Shown here: in pieces, positions 35,709-44,012 of the stretch
How positions within the stretch are numbered: the stretch's first letter is position 1
Layout of the letters: each line of letters begins with the position of its first letter
Source: an uncultured Oscillospiraceae bacterium
Lineage (GTDB): Bacteria; Bacillota; Clostridia; Oscillospirales; Ruminococcaceae
Assembly (NCBI GenBank): GCA_949285935.1
Contig: CASEAH010000057.1
Coordinates: 1 to 52,367 of the forward strand
Length of the DNA stretch: 52,367 bases
Direction: 5' to 3'
Notes under the pieces: generated by a model
Told to the model about the DNA's origin: nothing
What the model saw: only the letters and a program-made list of their open reading frames with translations
The model's database searches: none
Translations under genes and position numbers: made by a program

Positions 35709-35732
35709 GGCATCCCTGCGGGGGTGCCTTTT
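35709..35732 (+). terminator. Riboswitch expression-platform terminator
   Basis: GGCATCCC and GGGGTGCC pair and are followed by TTTTAT. A competing pairing, CTTGCC (35701-35706) with GGCAAG (35745-35750), could serve as the alternative fold. Confidence 0.75.
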
Positions 35733-35833
35733 ATCGTTTCCAGAGGCAAGGCATGCGGTTCCAAGATCCTCCTGACAGCGTTCTCTGACGGAGCCGGAAA
35801 AGCACCGGCGGAAAACAAAAGGAGGACTTGCGG

Positions 35834-37939
35834 ATGGACAAGTTGAGAAAGCGCAGCGGAGATGTTGTGGATTTTTGCCCGGAGAAAATCACCTGGGCCA
35901 TTTTTAAGGCGGCCAATGCTGTGGGCGGCGACGATTGGGAACGGGCGGAGGCCCTGAGCCGCCAGGTGGTGGCTCTGGCCGATCAAAAATTTGGCAGCGG
36001 ACCGGTGGATGTGGAACAGATCCAGGATCTGGTGGAAAAGGTCCTGATTGAAAACGGACATGCCCGCACCGCCAAGGCATATATCCTGTATCGGGAAAAG
36101 CGCAGGGGCGCCCGGGAGGCCAATGCCCTCATCGGCGCCACCATTGAAATGTTTTCCCGGTATTTGGAGGATGGAGACTGGAAAATCAAGGAGAACGCCA
36201 ATACCCAGAAATCCATCAATGGCATGAACAACTACATCCGTGAGGCCTTTACCAAGCAGTACTGGCTCCACGAAATTTACCCCGAGGAGGTGCGCCGGGC
36301 CCATGATTCCGGCGACCTGCATCTCCATGACCTGGGATTCTTCGGCCCCTATTGCGCCGGGTGGGATCTGCGGATGCTCCTCACCGACGGCTTCGGCGGA
36401 GTCCCCGGCAAGGTGGAGTCCAAGCCCCCCCGGCACCTGCGCACCTTCCTGGGCCAGATCGTCAACTCCACCTTCACCACCCAGGGAGAATCCGCCGGCG
36501 CTCAGGCATGGTCCTCCTTTGATACCTACTGCGCGCCCTTTATCCGCTATGATGGGCTGGATTACAAGGCCGTCAAACAGGCTCTCCAGGAGTTTGTCTT
36601 CAATCTCAATGTTCCCACCCGGGTGGGCTTCCAGTGTCCTTTTTCCAACCTTACCTTTGACATTGTTCCTCCCCGCACCCTCCGGGACCAGCATGTGATC
36701 GTGGGCGGAGAGCCCCGTCCCGAAACCTACGGGGACTTTCAGGCGGAGATGGACCTGTTCAATACCGCCTTCTGCGATGTGATGATGGAAGGAGACAGAA
36801 AAGGACGGGTCTTTACCTTCCCCATCCCCACCATCAACGTGACCAAGGATTTTGCCTGGGACAGCCCGGTGGTAAACCGGTTTATGGAGATCACCTGCAA
36901 GTACGGCATCCCCTATTTCTCCAATTACGTCAGTTCCGATCTTTCCCCCGAGGATGCCCTGTCCATGTGCTGCCGCCTGCGGCTGGATACCTCGGAGCTG
37001 CGCAAGCGGGGCGGGGGGCTGTTCGGCTCCAATCCCCTTACCGGTTCTATTGGAGTCGTCACCATCAATCTGCCCCGGATCGCCTATCTGTCCAGGAGCC
37101 AGGAGGAGTACCGCAGCCGGTTGTGGCAGATGATGCAGGTGGCAAAGAACTCCCTGGAAATCAAGCGGAAGACCATTGAGAAGCAGACCGAAAACGGAAT
37201 GTATCCCTACTCCGCCAATTTCCTCCAGGATGTCCGGGCCCGTACCGGCGCCTACTGGAGCAATCATTTCAGCACCATCGGGCTGGTGGGGATGAATGAA
37301 GCATGCCTGAACTTCCTGGGAGAAGGGCATGACCTGACCACCCCTGAGGGACAGGAATTTGCCGCCATGACCCTGGAATATATGCGGGAACAGATCTCTG
37401 CCTTCCAGGAGGAAACAGGGCATTTTTACAACCTGGAAGCGACTCCGGCCGAAGGAACCAGTTACCGCCTGGCCAGCCTGGATAAGGAGCGGTATCCCCA
37501 GATCATCACCGCCGGTGAGCAGGTGCCTTATTATACCAACTCATCCCAGCTCCCGGTAGGCTTTACCGATGATATCTTTGAAACGCTGGACCTGCAGGAC
37601 AAGCTCCAGTGCATGTATACCGGAGGGACGGTGCTGCATCTTTATCTGGGCGAACAGATCGGGGATCCCCAGGTGGCCAAACGGCTGCTGAAAAAAATCT
37701 TTTCTTCCTACCGGCTGCCCTACCTGTCCTTTACGCCTACCTTCTCCGTCTGCCCGGATCACGGGTATATCAGCGGGGAGCATTTTACCTGCCCCAGCTG
37801 CGGACGGGACGCGGAGGTGTGGAGTCGGGTAGTGGGATATCTCCGCCCGGTCCAGAACTATCACAAGGGCAAGGCGGAGGAATACCGCCAGAGGGTCAAA
37901 TATGTGCTGCCGGATGTGGATCCGGCGGTGGGACAATGA
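35834..37939 (+). CDS. nrdD: Anaerobic (class III) ribonucleoside-triphosphate reductase
   Basis: An enzyme of about 700 residues that makes deoxynucleotides without oxygen or B12 using a glycyl radical. An ATP-cone regulatory domain occupies about residues 1-95, followed by the ten-stranded barrel. The C-terminal zinc site (CPDHGYISGEHFTCPSCG) and the radical site (RVVGYLRP, glycine about 34 residues from the end) are intact. AAAGGAGG (35819-35826) is the ribosome binding site; the ATG at 35834 gives MDKLRKRSG and has the best spacing, while an in-frame start at 35828 is too close to it. The gene is preceded by a B12 riboswitch and overlaps nrdG by four bases. Confidence 0.95.
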   Translation: MDKLRKRSGDVVDFCPEKITWAIFKAANAVGGDDWERAEALSRQVVALADQKFGSGPVDVEQIQDLVEKVLIENGHARTAKAYILYREKRRGAREANALIGATIEMFSRYLEDGDWKIKENANTQKSINGMNNYIREAFTKQYWLHEIYPEEVRRAHDSGDLHLHDLGFFGPYCAGWDLRMLLTDGFGGVPGKVESKPPRHLRTFLGQIVNSTFTTQGESAGAQAWSSFDTYCAPFIRYDGLDYKAVKQALQEFVFNLNVPTRVGFQCPFSNLTFDIVPPRTLRDQHVIVGGEPRPETYGDFQAEMDLFNTAFCDVMMEGDRKGRVFTFPIPTINVTKDFAWDSPVVNRFMEITCKYGIPYFSNYVSSDLSPEDALSMCCRLRLDTSELRKRGGGLFGSNPLTGSIGVVTINLPRIAYLSRSQEEYRSRLWQMMQVAKNSLEIKRKTIEKQTENGMYPYSANFLQDVRARTGAYWSNHFSTIGLVGMNEACLNFLGEGHDLTTPEGQEFAAMTLEYMREQISAFQEETGHFYNLEATPAEGTSYRLASLDKERYPQIITAGEQVPYYTNSSQLPVGFTDDIFETLDLQDKLQCMYTGGTVLHLYLGEQIGDPQVAKRLLKKIFSSYRLPYLSFTPTFSVCPDHGYISGEHFTCPSCGRDAEVWSRVVGYLRPVQNYHKGKAEEYRQRVKYVLPDVDPAVGQ

Positions 37940-38655
37940 GCCTGACAGAAGGGCGGCTCTCGCCCATTGAGGCGGCCGGCCTGGCAAAGTGTTCCACCAT
38001 GGATTTCCCCGGCCTGCTTTCCTGTGTGGTATTCTTCCGGGGATGTGATCTTAACTGTTTTTACTGTCACAACCGGCGGCTGCTGGATCCTGTGCCGCAG
38101 CCTTCGGATCTGCCCTGGGAACAGGTGCTGGCCTTCCTGGAGAAGCGTCAGGGGATGCTGGAGGGAGTGGTCTTTTCGGGCGGCGAACCCACCCTGCAGC
38201 CCCAGCTGCCCCGGATGATGGAGGAGGTCCGTGCTTTGGGCTACCGCATCAAGCTGGACACCAACGGCCAGCACCTCCAAAAAGTTCAGGAACTGGCGGA
38301 AAGCGGGCTGGTGGATTATATAGCGGTGGACTGGAAAGCCCCTCCTGATGCCTGGCCCCGGATATGCGGCGGCTCCTGGGAGCGCACCCGGGAAACCATT
38401 CAAATGGTCCTGGACAAAGGAATCCCCATGGAGGCCCGCACAACCCTGTACCCCGGCCTCACCCTGGAAGAACTCAAAGAAATGGCGGGGCTGCTGCCGA
38501 CCCTCCCCCGGTGGCGTCTCAATCTTTTCCGGCGTCCCGAACTGGCACGGTCCGGATGCGAGGAATGGCTGGAAGCGCCTGCCCTTGGCCCAGAGCAGCT
38601 GTCCCGGGCCGCAGCGGAACTGCGCGCCCTGCAGCCGGGGATCCTTTTGCCATAA
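37936..38655 (+). CDS. nrdG: Anaerobic ribonucleotide reductase activating protein
   Basis: A 239-residue radical-SAM enzyme that generates the glycyl radical on NrdD. The cluster motif is C37-x3-C41-x2-C44 (GCDLNCFYCHN), followed by the SAM-binding GGEPTLQ stretch. The ATG overlaps the nrdD stop (ATGA), so the in-frame region upstream is not part of the gene. It is longer than classical NrdG (about 150-170 residues) and resembles the extended form common in Clostridia. Confidence 0.95.
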   Translation: MSLTEGRLSPIEAAGLAKCSTMDFPGLLSCVVFFRGCDLNCFYCHNRRLLDPVPQPSDLPWEQVLAFLEKRQGMLEGVVFSGGEPTLQPQLPRMMEEVRALGYRIKLDTNGQHLQKVQELAESGLVDYIAVDWKAPPDAWPRICGGSWERTRETIQMVLDKGIPMEARTTLYPGLTLEELKEMAGLLPTLPRWRLNLFRRPELARSGCEEWLEAPALGPEQLSRAAAELRALQPGILLP

Positions 38656-39057
38656 TGCAAAAGGGAAGAGCCGGATGGTTTGGCCAATAACATAGACATC
38701 AATCGGGCGGTTTGCGGTGCCATTTTTTAAGGCAATAACGACTTTTTGGCATGAAAAACGCCCGTTCATCCTGATCGGATGGGCGGGCGTTTCGTAAAAG
38801 AGACGTTTCAGAAGAAGCAGGCAGAATCAACCTCCTGAATTTTGTGGTGCAGTTTTCGGGAGACATTTTTAAAGAGTAAAAAGCATGAATGGTGCAGCGA
38901 CAAAAAATCTTCTGATTTGAGCTGGATTTTTTGTGTGAAAAACCAAATAAATGACAGAAAGTGCAAAAAACTTACAATTGACGTTGCTGCTATTGTAAAT
39001 TCGTGATAAAATGTAAACGATGTTGTATTTTCGTGTTTTACAATGAGGGAGTGCAAG
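38656..39057. other. Gene-free AT-rich upstream region with dyads
   Basis: Besides the terminator above, the last 80 bases are clearly more AT-rich than the surroundings and hold ATTGTAAATTCGTG (38993-39006) and its near-inverse CGTGTTTTACAATG (39031-39044), with a possible -10 (TAAAAT) between them. These could be operator sites for the small gene that follows. Confidence 0.5.
38756..38793 (+). terminator. Terminator after nrdG (possibly bidirectional)
   Basis: AAACGCCCGTTCATCC pairs with GGATGGGCGGGCGTTT with two wobble or mismatched positions. T-rich sequence lies on the 3' side of either strand, although the plus-strand tail is short. Confidence 0.75.
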
Positions 39058-39294
39058 ATGGATTTGCTGGAGACACTTTCGGAACTGCTGGAATGTCAGT
39101 ATTTATCGGATCTTTCCCATGCCGTGGCCAATGCTGAACAAAAGGAACAAATTTTGCATTTATCCGAGCAGAATTATTCGCTGGAAACGTATCAGGAAGC
39201 GGCCCGGTACATAACAGGAAAAAGCGATTTGTGTTGCAAAACCGCGGCTGAAGCCAAAATGGCTATTATAGAACATCTTTCGGGCAGAGTTTGA
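39058..39294 (+). CDS. Small soluble protein, function unknown
   Basis: A 78-residue, predicted helical protein with two adjacent cysteines (SDLCCKTAAEAK). The ATG at 39058 follows GAGGGAG; an in-frame ATG at 39043 lacks a binding site. Codon use and the AT-rich promoter region differ from the neighbours. No family was recognised. A hairpin ACCGGAAAGA/TCTTTCCGGT (39316-39337) follows the stop. The neighbourhood gives no clue to its role. Confidence 0.6.
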   Translation: MDLLETLSELLECQYLSDLSHAVANAEQKEQILHLSEQNYSLETYQEAARYITGKSDLCCKTAAEAKMAIIEHLSGRV

Positions 39295-39741
39295 CACGGG
39301 CGGCAAGCAGCCCTGTACCGGAAAGAGTCTTTCCGGTAGCTTTGAGGTTCTGCATCCGGGATGGAGAACGGGACAGCAGGCTCTGGGAAAGAAAGTTCCA
39401 TAGGAGTCGGAGGGGCATATTGGAAACGGTACGGGACTGAAGCGGGAGAAAGCGCAAAGCGGGGGTTGGAACGAACCCAGGCAGCGCGGGCTGTCTGTCA
39501 ATTCGCAAATAAGGCCGATGCTTTGCCCCTACAGGGGGCTTGTTCCCGTTTTGCCTTAAAGATATTTGGGGCAAGAGGCGAAAGAAAAAAATTGATGGAT
39601 GGGCCAAAGCAGGCAGCAGAGACGTATTTTTCTGCGGAAGAGGGTTTCCCCAAGGGGAGCTTTCTGTTTGCGGACGGCAGAATAAGGAATATGGACCGCA
39701 GGCTTTTCAGTGACTTTTGAGAAACCTGCCGGCAGGGATTT

Positions 39742-39770
39742 TCCTTCTCCTTTTGGAGGAGGATTTTTTT
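39742..39770 (+). terminator. Rho-independent terminator with no obvious gene
   Basis: CCTTCTCC pairs with GGAGGAGG across TTTT, followed by ATTTTTTT. Confidence 0.75.
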
Positions 39771-39985
39771 ATAAGAAAATCCCTGGCGTAGGCAATGGTT
39801 CCCCGAAGCTTTGTCCATGCGGGAAAGACATTCCGAAGCAATGTGGAACAGGTGGGAAAATGATGGGACCAAGTTAAAACATCAGAAGCAAATGGCAGAG
39901 CGCCCCGGGGGTATTTCCCGGGGTTGGCTGTGGAAGTGTAGCGGATGTACTTATGCCGGGCTTGGGTTAGGTACCATTTGGATGG

Positions 39986-40013
39986 ACAGGCGCTTTATAG
40001 GCGCCTGTTTTTT
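39986..40013 (+). terminator. Rho-independent terminator with no obvious gene
   Basis: ACAGGCGC pairs with GCGCCTGT across seven bases, followed by TTTTTT. Confidence 0.75.
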
Positions 40014-40120
40014 GCGGCTGATCAAACGTGCACGGGATTTTCCCAGCTGCAAAGAATCAAGGGATACAAAACTGTATAAAACGTGGTTTGCGGCCAAACA
40101 GAGCCCCAAAGTGCGGTACA

Positions 40121-40171
40121 AAAAACCGGTGCCTTTCAGAACGGTTCAGGTTCAAAAGGTACCGGTTTTAT
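40121..40171 (+). terminator. Terminator-like long hairpin
   Basis: AAAACCGGTGCCTTT pairs with AAAGGTACCGGTTTT (one mismatch) and is followed by ATTG. Its long AT-flanked arms resemble in style, not in sequence, the repeat hairpins at 2321 and 8346. Confidence 0.55.
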
Positions 40172-40443
40172 TGTCTGCCAGTTTTTTACGGGGATGACGT
40201 CAGGCCTGTGCCCAGGCTTCCAGGGAGATATCCCGGAAAAACAGGATATTTCCCTATCATTTACTGCCCGGACAGCCGACGTTACCTTTATTTACTTGAA
40301 AGTACAGGATCTCCGGTTGGCCGGATCATGATTTGTGCCCCGGCGCGTTGCCCATGGAATTCCCGGAACGGCTGTAAAAGCCAGGCCGTTCTGAGAACAG
40401 GGGAAACACCTGAAAGTATAAAGAACTTTGCCGGAGAGACGCC

Positions 40444-40611
40444 CTAATCTTCCTTGGGGGCAGGTGAGGAGTCCGCAGTACATTGACCGCAGCCCGAACA
40501 GCCTGAACAGCCCGAACAGCCTCCCCGGCCTTTCCTGCGGATGACAGAAATGCCGGCGGCCAGCACCAGTACCCCCAAAAGAGCCAAAAGAATCCAGTCT
40601 GCCGCTGTCAT
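40444..40611 (-). CDS. FeoB-associated Cys-rich membrane protein
   Basis: A 55-residue protein: one transmembrane helix (about residues 6-24, WILLALLGVLVLAAGISVI), a short basic stretch, then five cysteines in GCSGCSGCSGCGQC. This matches the small Cys-rich proteins encoded after feoB in many Clostridia (FeoB_associated family). It probably works with FeoB in iron uptake; the mechanism is unknown. Its ATG is 13 bases after the feoB stop, completing a feoA-feoB-Cys-rich operon. Confidence 0.88.
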   Translation of the reverse strand: MTAADWILLALLGVLVLAAGISVIRRKGRGGCSGCSGCSGCGQCTADSSPAPKED

Positions 40612-40624
40612 GGGACACTCTCCT

Positions 40625-42628
40625 TTACAGAATCAGCAGGGCCAGCTGGTGTACCCCAAAGGCAACCAGCCAGGCGATGGTGGTTTGAGCCGCCATAATA
40701 CCCACTGCCCGGAGAGTGGAACCATATTCCCGGCGGACGGCGGCAAAAGAAGCCACGCAGGGCATATACAGCAGCGTAAAGCAGAGGAAAGCAACCGCTG
40801 CGGGAGGGTCGAACAGCTGGCTCAGCAGAGGCGGCAGGGAGGCCGTGTCCCCGGCACCGGTAAGGACTGCCAGGGTGCTGACCACCGCTTCCTTGGCGGT
40901 AAGTCCGGTCAGCAGGGCGGTAGAGGCCATCCAGTTGCCGAACCCAAGAGGCGCGAACAGGGGAGAGAGCGCCGTCCCAATGAGAGCAAGGATGCTGGCC
41001 GAACTGTCCGAAACCAGATTGAAGCGCAGGTCAAAGCTTTGCAGGAGCCAGATCACAATAGTGGCCATAAAAATAACGGTAAAGGCTTTGCGCAGGAAGT
41101 CCTTGGCCTTTTCCCACATGTGGAGCGCGATGCTTTTGGGTGCGGGGAGCCGGTAAGCGGGGAGCTCCATAACAAAGGGGACAGGATTGCCCTTGAACAA
41201 TGTATTCTTCAGAGCCAGCCCGTACAGGACTGCCACCACCATCCCCAGCAGATAAAGGGAAATCATCACCACAGCGCCGTGATCGGGGAAGAAAGCGGCG
41301 GTAAAGACCGCATAAATAGGCAGCTTAGCGCTGCAGGACATAAAAGGCGTCAAAATAATGGTCATTTTGCGGTCCCGCTCACTGGAAAGGGTACGGGTCG
41401 CCATAATGGCGGGGACAGAGCATCCGAAACCGATGAGCATGGGAACGAAGGAACGTCCGGACAAGCCGATTTTCCGCAGCAGCTTGTCCATGACAAAGGC
41501 AACCCGGGCCATGTATCCGCTGTCCTCCAGCAGGCTGAGGAAGAAAAAGAGCACCAGAATGGTAGGCAGGAAGCTGAGGACGCTGCCCACGCCCGCAAAA
41601 ACGCCATCAATAATCAGGGAATGAAGCACCGTGTTGATGCCCAGAGCCGTCAGGCCTTCATCCGCCCAGGCGGTGACCGCATCGATGCCAAGGCCCATCC
41701 AGTCGCTGAGGAATGCTCCCAGCAGTCCAAAGGTGAGCCAGAAAACCAGGCTCATAATCAGCAGAAAAATGGGGATCGCCAGATATTTGTGGGTGAGCAG
41801 GGCATCGATCCGCACCGACCGCTGCTGCTCCCGGGTCTCCCGGGGTTTATGAACGGCCTTTTCAGCCAACCCTTCAATATAGGTGTACCGCATATCCGCC
41901 AGGGCTGCTTCCCGGTCGGTGCCCAGAGCAGTCTCCATTTCGGCGGTAATGTGGACCAGCGTCTCCAGTTCGTTGCGGTTGAGGCCCAGCGCCTCAATGG
42001 TGGGCTGGTCGTCCTCCACCAGCTTGGTGGCGGCAAAGCGCAGAGGCATGCCGATGGCGGCTGCATGGTCCTCCACCAGATGGGCAATGCCATGGATGGC
42101 CCGGTGCACCTCGCCTGAACAAAAATCCAGCCGCTGGGGCTTTATCCTTTTTTCCGCTGTTTCCACAGCCCGGTGTACCAGTTCCGAGATGCCCTGATTC
42201 TTGCTGGCCGAAATGGGCACCACCGGGATCCCCAGTTCCCGGGAGAGAGTGGAAATATCAATGGAGCCGCCGCAGGCGGTCAGCTCGTCCATCATATTCA
42301 GCGCCAGCACCGTGGGAATCTGCAGTTCCAGCAGCTGCAGGCTCAGGTAGAGGTTGCGCTCAATATTGGTGGCGTCCACAATATTGATGATGCCGCCCGG
42401 CTTGTCCTGCAGAAGAAAATCCCGGGTGACGACCTCTTCAGCAGTATAGGGGGAAAGGGAGTAAATGCCGGGAAGGTCCACCACCGTATGGCTGGTACCC
42501 CGGATGGTCCCTTCCTTTTTTTCTACTGTAACACCGGGAAAGTTTCCCACATGCTGGCTGCTGCCGGTGAGCTGATTGAAAAGGGTGGTCTTTCCGCAGT
42601 TCTGGTTACCAATCAGGGCAAAAATCAT
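40625..42628 (-). CDS. feoB: Ferrous iron transport protein B
   Basis: A 667-residue ferrous iron transporter. The N-terminal G domain has G1 GNQNCGKTT (7-15), G3 DLPG and G4 NMMD motifs, followed by the helical guanine-dissociation-inhibitor-like region and a membrane domain with the family's two GATE-like repeats (about residues 280 onward, including GFGCSVPAIMATRTL). Length is at the short end of normal. The start overlaps the feoA stop by four bases (ATGA). Confidence 0.96.
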   Translation of the reverse strand: MIFALIGNQNCGKTTLFNQLTGSSQHVGNFPGVTVEKKEGTIRGTSHTVVDLPGIYSLSPYTAEEVVTRDFLLQDKPGGIINIVDATNIERNLYLSLQLLELQIPTVLALNMMDELTACGGSIDISTLSRELGIPVVPISASKNQGISELVHRAVETAEKRIKPQRLDFCSGEVHRAIHGIAHLVEDHAAAIGMPLRFAATKLVEDDQPTIEALGLNRNELETLVHITAEMETALGTDREAALADMRYTYIEGLAEKAVHKPRETREQQRSVRIDALLTHKYLAIPIFLLIMSLVFWLTFGLLGAFLSDWMGLGIDAVTAWADEGLTALGINTVLHSLIIDGVFAGVGSVLSFLPTILVLFFFLSLLEDSGYMARVAFVMDKLLRKIGLSGRSFVPMLIGFGCSVPAIMATRTLSSERDRKMTIILTPFMSCSAKLPIYAVFTAAFFPDHGAVVMISLYLLGMVVAVLYGLALKNTLFKGNPVPFVMELPAYRLPAPKSIALHMWEKAKDFLRKAFTVIFMATIVIWLLQSFDLRFNLVSDSSASILALIGTALSPLFAPLGFGNWMASTALLTGLTAKEAVVSTLAVLTGAGDTASLPPLLSQLFDPPAAVAFLCFTLLYMPCVASFAAVRREYGSTLRAVGIMAAQTTIAWLVAFGVHQLALLIL

Positions 42629-42858
42629 GGAGCAATCTCCTCCGCGATCTCAATTTTGGCGGCTTCCTCCTTGCGGATGGTCAGTTCATATCCCCGCAGG
42701 CAAAGTTCGATGGGATCCCCCATGGGCGCCACCTTACGGACAAATACCCGGGTCTTGGGCGTCAGGCCCATATCCAAAAGCCGCCGGCGCAGAATACCAC
42801 TGCCGCCTACGGCAGTAATAACTCCTCCATGGCCGGTTTTGACTTGATCCAATGTCAT
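42625..42858 (-). CDS. feoA: Ferrous iron transport protein A
   Basis: A 77-residue SH3-like protein that supports FeoB. The sequence HGGVITAVGGSGILRRRLLDMGLTPKT is typical. It is the first gene of the feoAB operon, with AAAAGGAG ahead of the ATG, and a metal-regulator-like palindrome in the leader. Confidence 0.93.
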   Translation of the reverse strand: MTLDQVKTGHGGVITAVGGSGILRRRLLDMGLTPKTRVFVRKVAPMGDPIELCLRGYELTIRKEEAAKIEIAEEIAP

Positions 42859-42878
42859 AAACCAATCTCCTTTTACAG

Positions 42879-42894
42879 GTTAGTGTTCACTAAC
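42879..42894. promoter_or_regulatory. Palindromic operator in the feoAB leader
   Basis: GTTAGTGTTCACTAAC has perfect seven-base arms around TT. It lies about 8-23 bases past the predicted transcription start, where a bound repressor would block transcription. The GTTAG/CTAAC halves resemble sites of DtxR/IdeR-family iron regulators more than the Fur box. The regulator is not encoded in this window. Confidence 0.65.
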
Positions 42895-42908
42895 TTTTTG
42901 ACAGGTTT

Positions 42909-42937
42909 ATTGTATCCCCGGGTCTTGCCTCTGTCAA
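42909..42937 (-). promoter_or_regulatory. Promoter of feoAB
   Basis: A perfect -35 TTGACA (42937-42932) and a -10 TACAAT (42914-42909) are 17 bases apart on the minus strand. Confidence 0.87.
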
Positions 42938-43068
42938 GGGAAGAACGGCTTCCCGAAACAAAAAAGACGTATTTTAGGTGTTTTTCACAGTTGCCGCCGA
43001 TCCGTCCACATTTTTTGGACACTCCGGAGAAAATCCCGTGGGCTGCCTGGGGAGAATGGCCCTGACCC

Positions 43069-43115
43069 TTGACACGAAAAACCCATTTTGTATAATATAA
43101 TGCGAATCATTCCCA
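43069..43115 (+). promoter_or_regulatory. Promoter with Fur-type box for the exporter-Fur-ZIP operon
   Basis: A -35 TTGACA (43069-43074) and a -10 TATAAT (43091-43096) are 16 bases apart. TGCGAATCATTCCCA (43101-43115) fits the 7-1-7 Fur/Zur pattern (TG-x2-AATCATT-x3-A) and is palindromic apart from one pair. It covers the expected start point, and the operon encodes a Fur protein, so autoregulation is likely. Confidence 0.75.
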
Positions 43116-43138
43116 TTTATCCCGGAGGAGGAACCTTT

Positions 43139-43999
43139 TTGGAGACGATTTTTGAGATCTTGCTGGATGCGCTGGCAGATACCGTCAAGGCTCTGCCTTT
43201 TTTGTTTGGAGCTTATCTGATCATTGAATATCTGGAGCATCACTCCTCTGACCGGATCCGCCGGGCCCTGGCCGGTTCCCAACGGTTGGGGCCGGCGGCG
43301 GGAGCAGTTTTGGGCTGCATCCCTCAGTGCGGTTTTTCCGTGGCGGCTGCCAACCTGTACGGAGGAAGGGTTATTACAGCCGGCACACTGATAGCGGTTT
43401 TTTTGTCCACTTCCGATGAAGCCGTTCCCATCCTGCTGGCCAATCCGGGGATGCTGGACACACTGGGACGTCTGCTGCTGGTGAAGGCGGCAGTGGCGGT
43501 TTTGGCCGGTATGGCTGTGGATGTGGTTGCCCGCAGAGCACAGGAGAGAGGACAACGGCTCCCGGAGGAGAAGCGGGAACCCTGCCTGTGTAGCCACAGG
43601 GACTGCCGGCATAGTATATTTTGGTCTGCTGCCGGCCACACAGCCGAGATTTTCTTCTTCCTTCTGGCCGTCTCAGCGATCCTGGGCGGCATTGTGGAGG
43701 CAGTGGGCGCGGAGACTATGAGCCGTTTCTTGCTTAAGGGCAGCATTTTGCAGCCGGCGGCAGCGGCGCTCATCGGCTTCATCCCCAACTGTGCAGCCTC
43801 GGTCTTTCTGGCCCAGATGCTGGCGGAAGGGACCCTGAGCTTCGGAGCTGCCGCCGCCGGACTGCTTACCGGAGCCGGAGCGGGAATGGCAGTACTGTGG
43901 AAGGTCAACCCCAACCGAAGGGATAACCTGAAATTGATGGCGATCCTGTATGGCGTGGCAGTAGTGGCCGGAACGGTACTCCAGCTGACAGTGGGCTGA
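43139..43999 (+). CDS. ArsP_2-type putative metal(loid) permease
   Basis: A 286-residue membrane protein with eight to ten helices matching the family described as a putative 10TM heavy-metal exporter (PF11449, ArsP_2): GCIPQCGFSVAAANLYGGR in the first half and GFIPNCAASVFLAQM in the second form paired repeats with the cysteines CIPQC and NC. A cluster of cysteine and histidine lies in the middle loop (CLCSHRDCRHS). A TTG start at 43139 is preferred because GGAGGAGG precedes it; an in-frame ATG at 43088 lies inside the promoter. Substrate unknown; its Fur-box promoter suggests a transition metal. Confidence 0.85.
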   Translation: METIFEILLDALADTVKALPFLFGAYLIIEYLEHHSSDRIRRALAGSQRLGPAAGAVLGCIPQCGFSVAAANLYGGRVITAGTLIAVFLSTSDEAVPILLANPGMLDTLGRLLLVKAAVAVLAGMAVDVVARRAQERGQRLPEEKREPCLCSHRDCRHSIFWSAAGHTAEIFFFLLAVSAILGGIVEAVGAETMSRFLLKGSILQPAAAALIGFIPNCAASVFLAQMLAEGTLSFGAAAAGLLTGAGAGMAVLWKVNPNRRDNLKLMAILYGVAVVAGTVLQLTVG

Positions 44000-44012
44000 G
44001 GAGGAATCAAAA

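Larger units (their letters stand above)
39295..40443. other. Long gene-free stretch with three plus-strand terminators
   Basis: More than 1.1 kb without a supportable gene. A 119-codon open frame at 39361-39720 ends just before a terminator but has no ribosome binding site or family. Three well-formed terminators (39742-39770, 39986-40013, 40121-40171) follow each other within 430 bases on the plus strand. Confidence 0.55.

Noticed and set aside
35495-37423. A 642-codon minus-strand open frame
   Set aside because: It covers the antisense of the B12 riboswitch and nrdD; both are far better supported.
39361-39720. A 119-codon plus-strand open frame ending just before a terminator
   Set aside because: Although its stop is well placed, it has no ribosome binding site, no hydrophobic or catalytic pattern and no recognised family, so it is not annotated as a gene.
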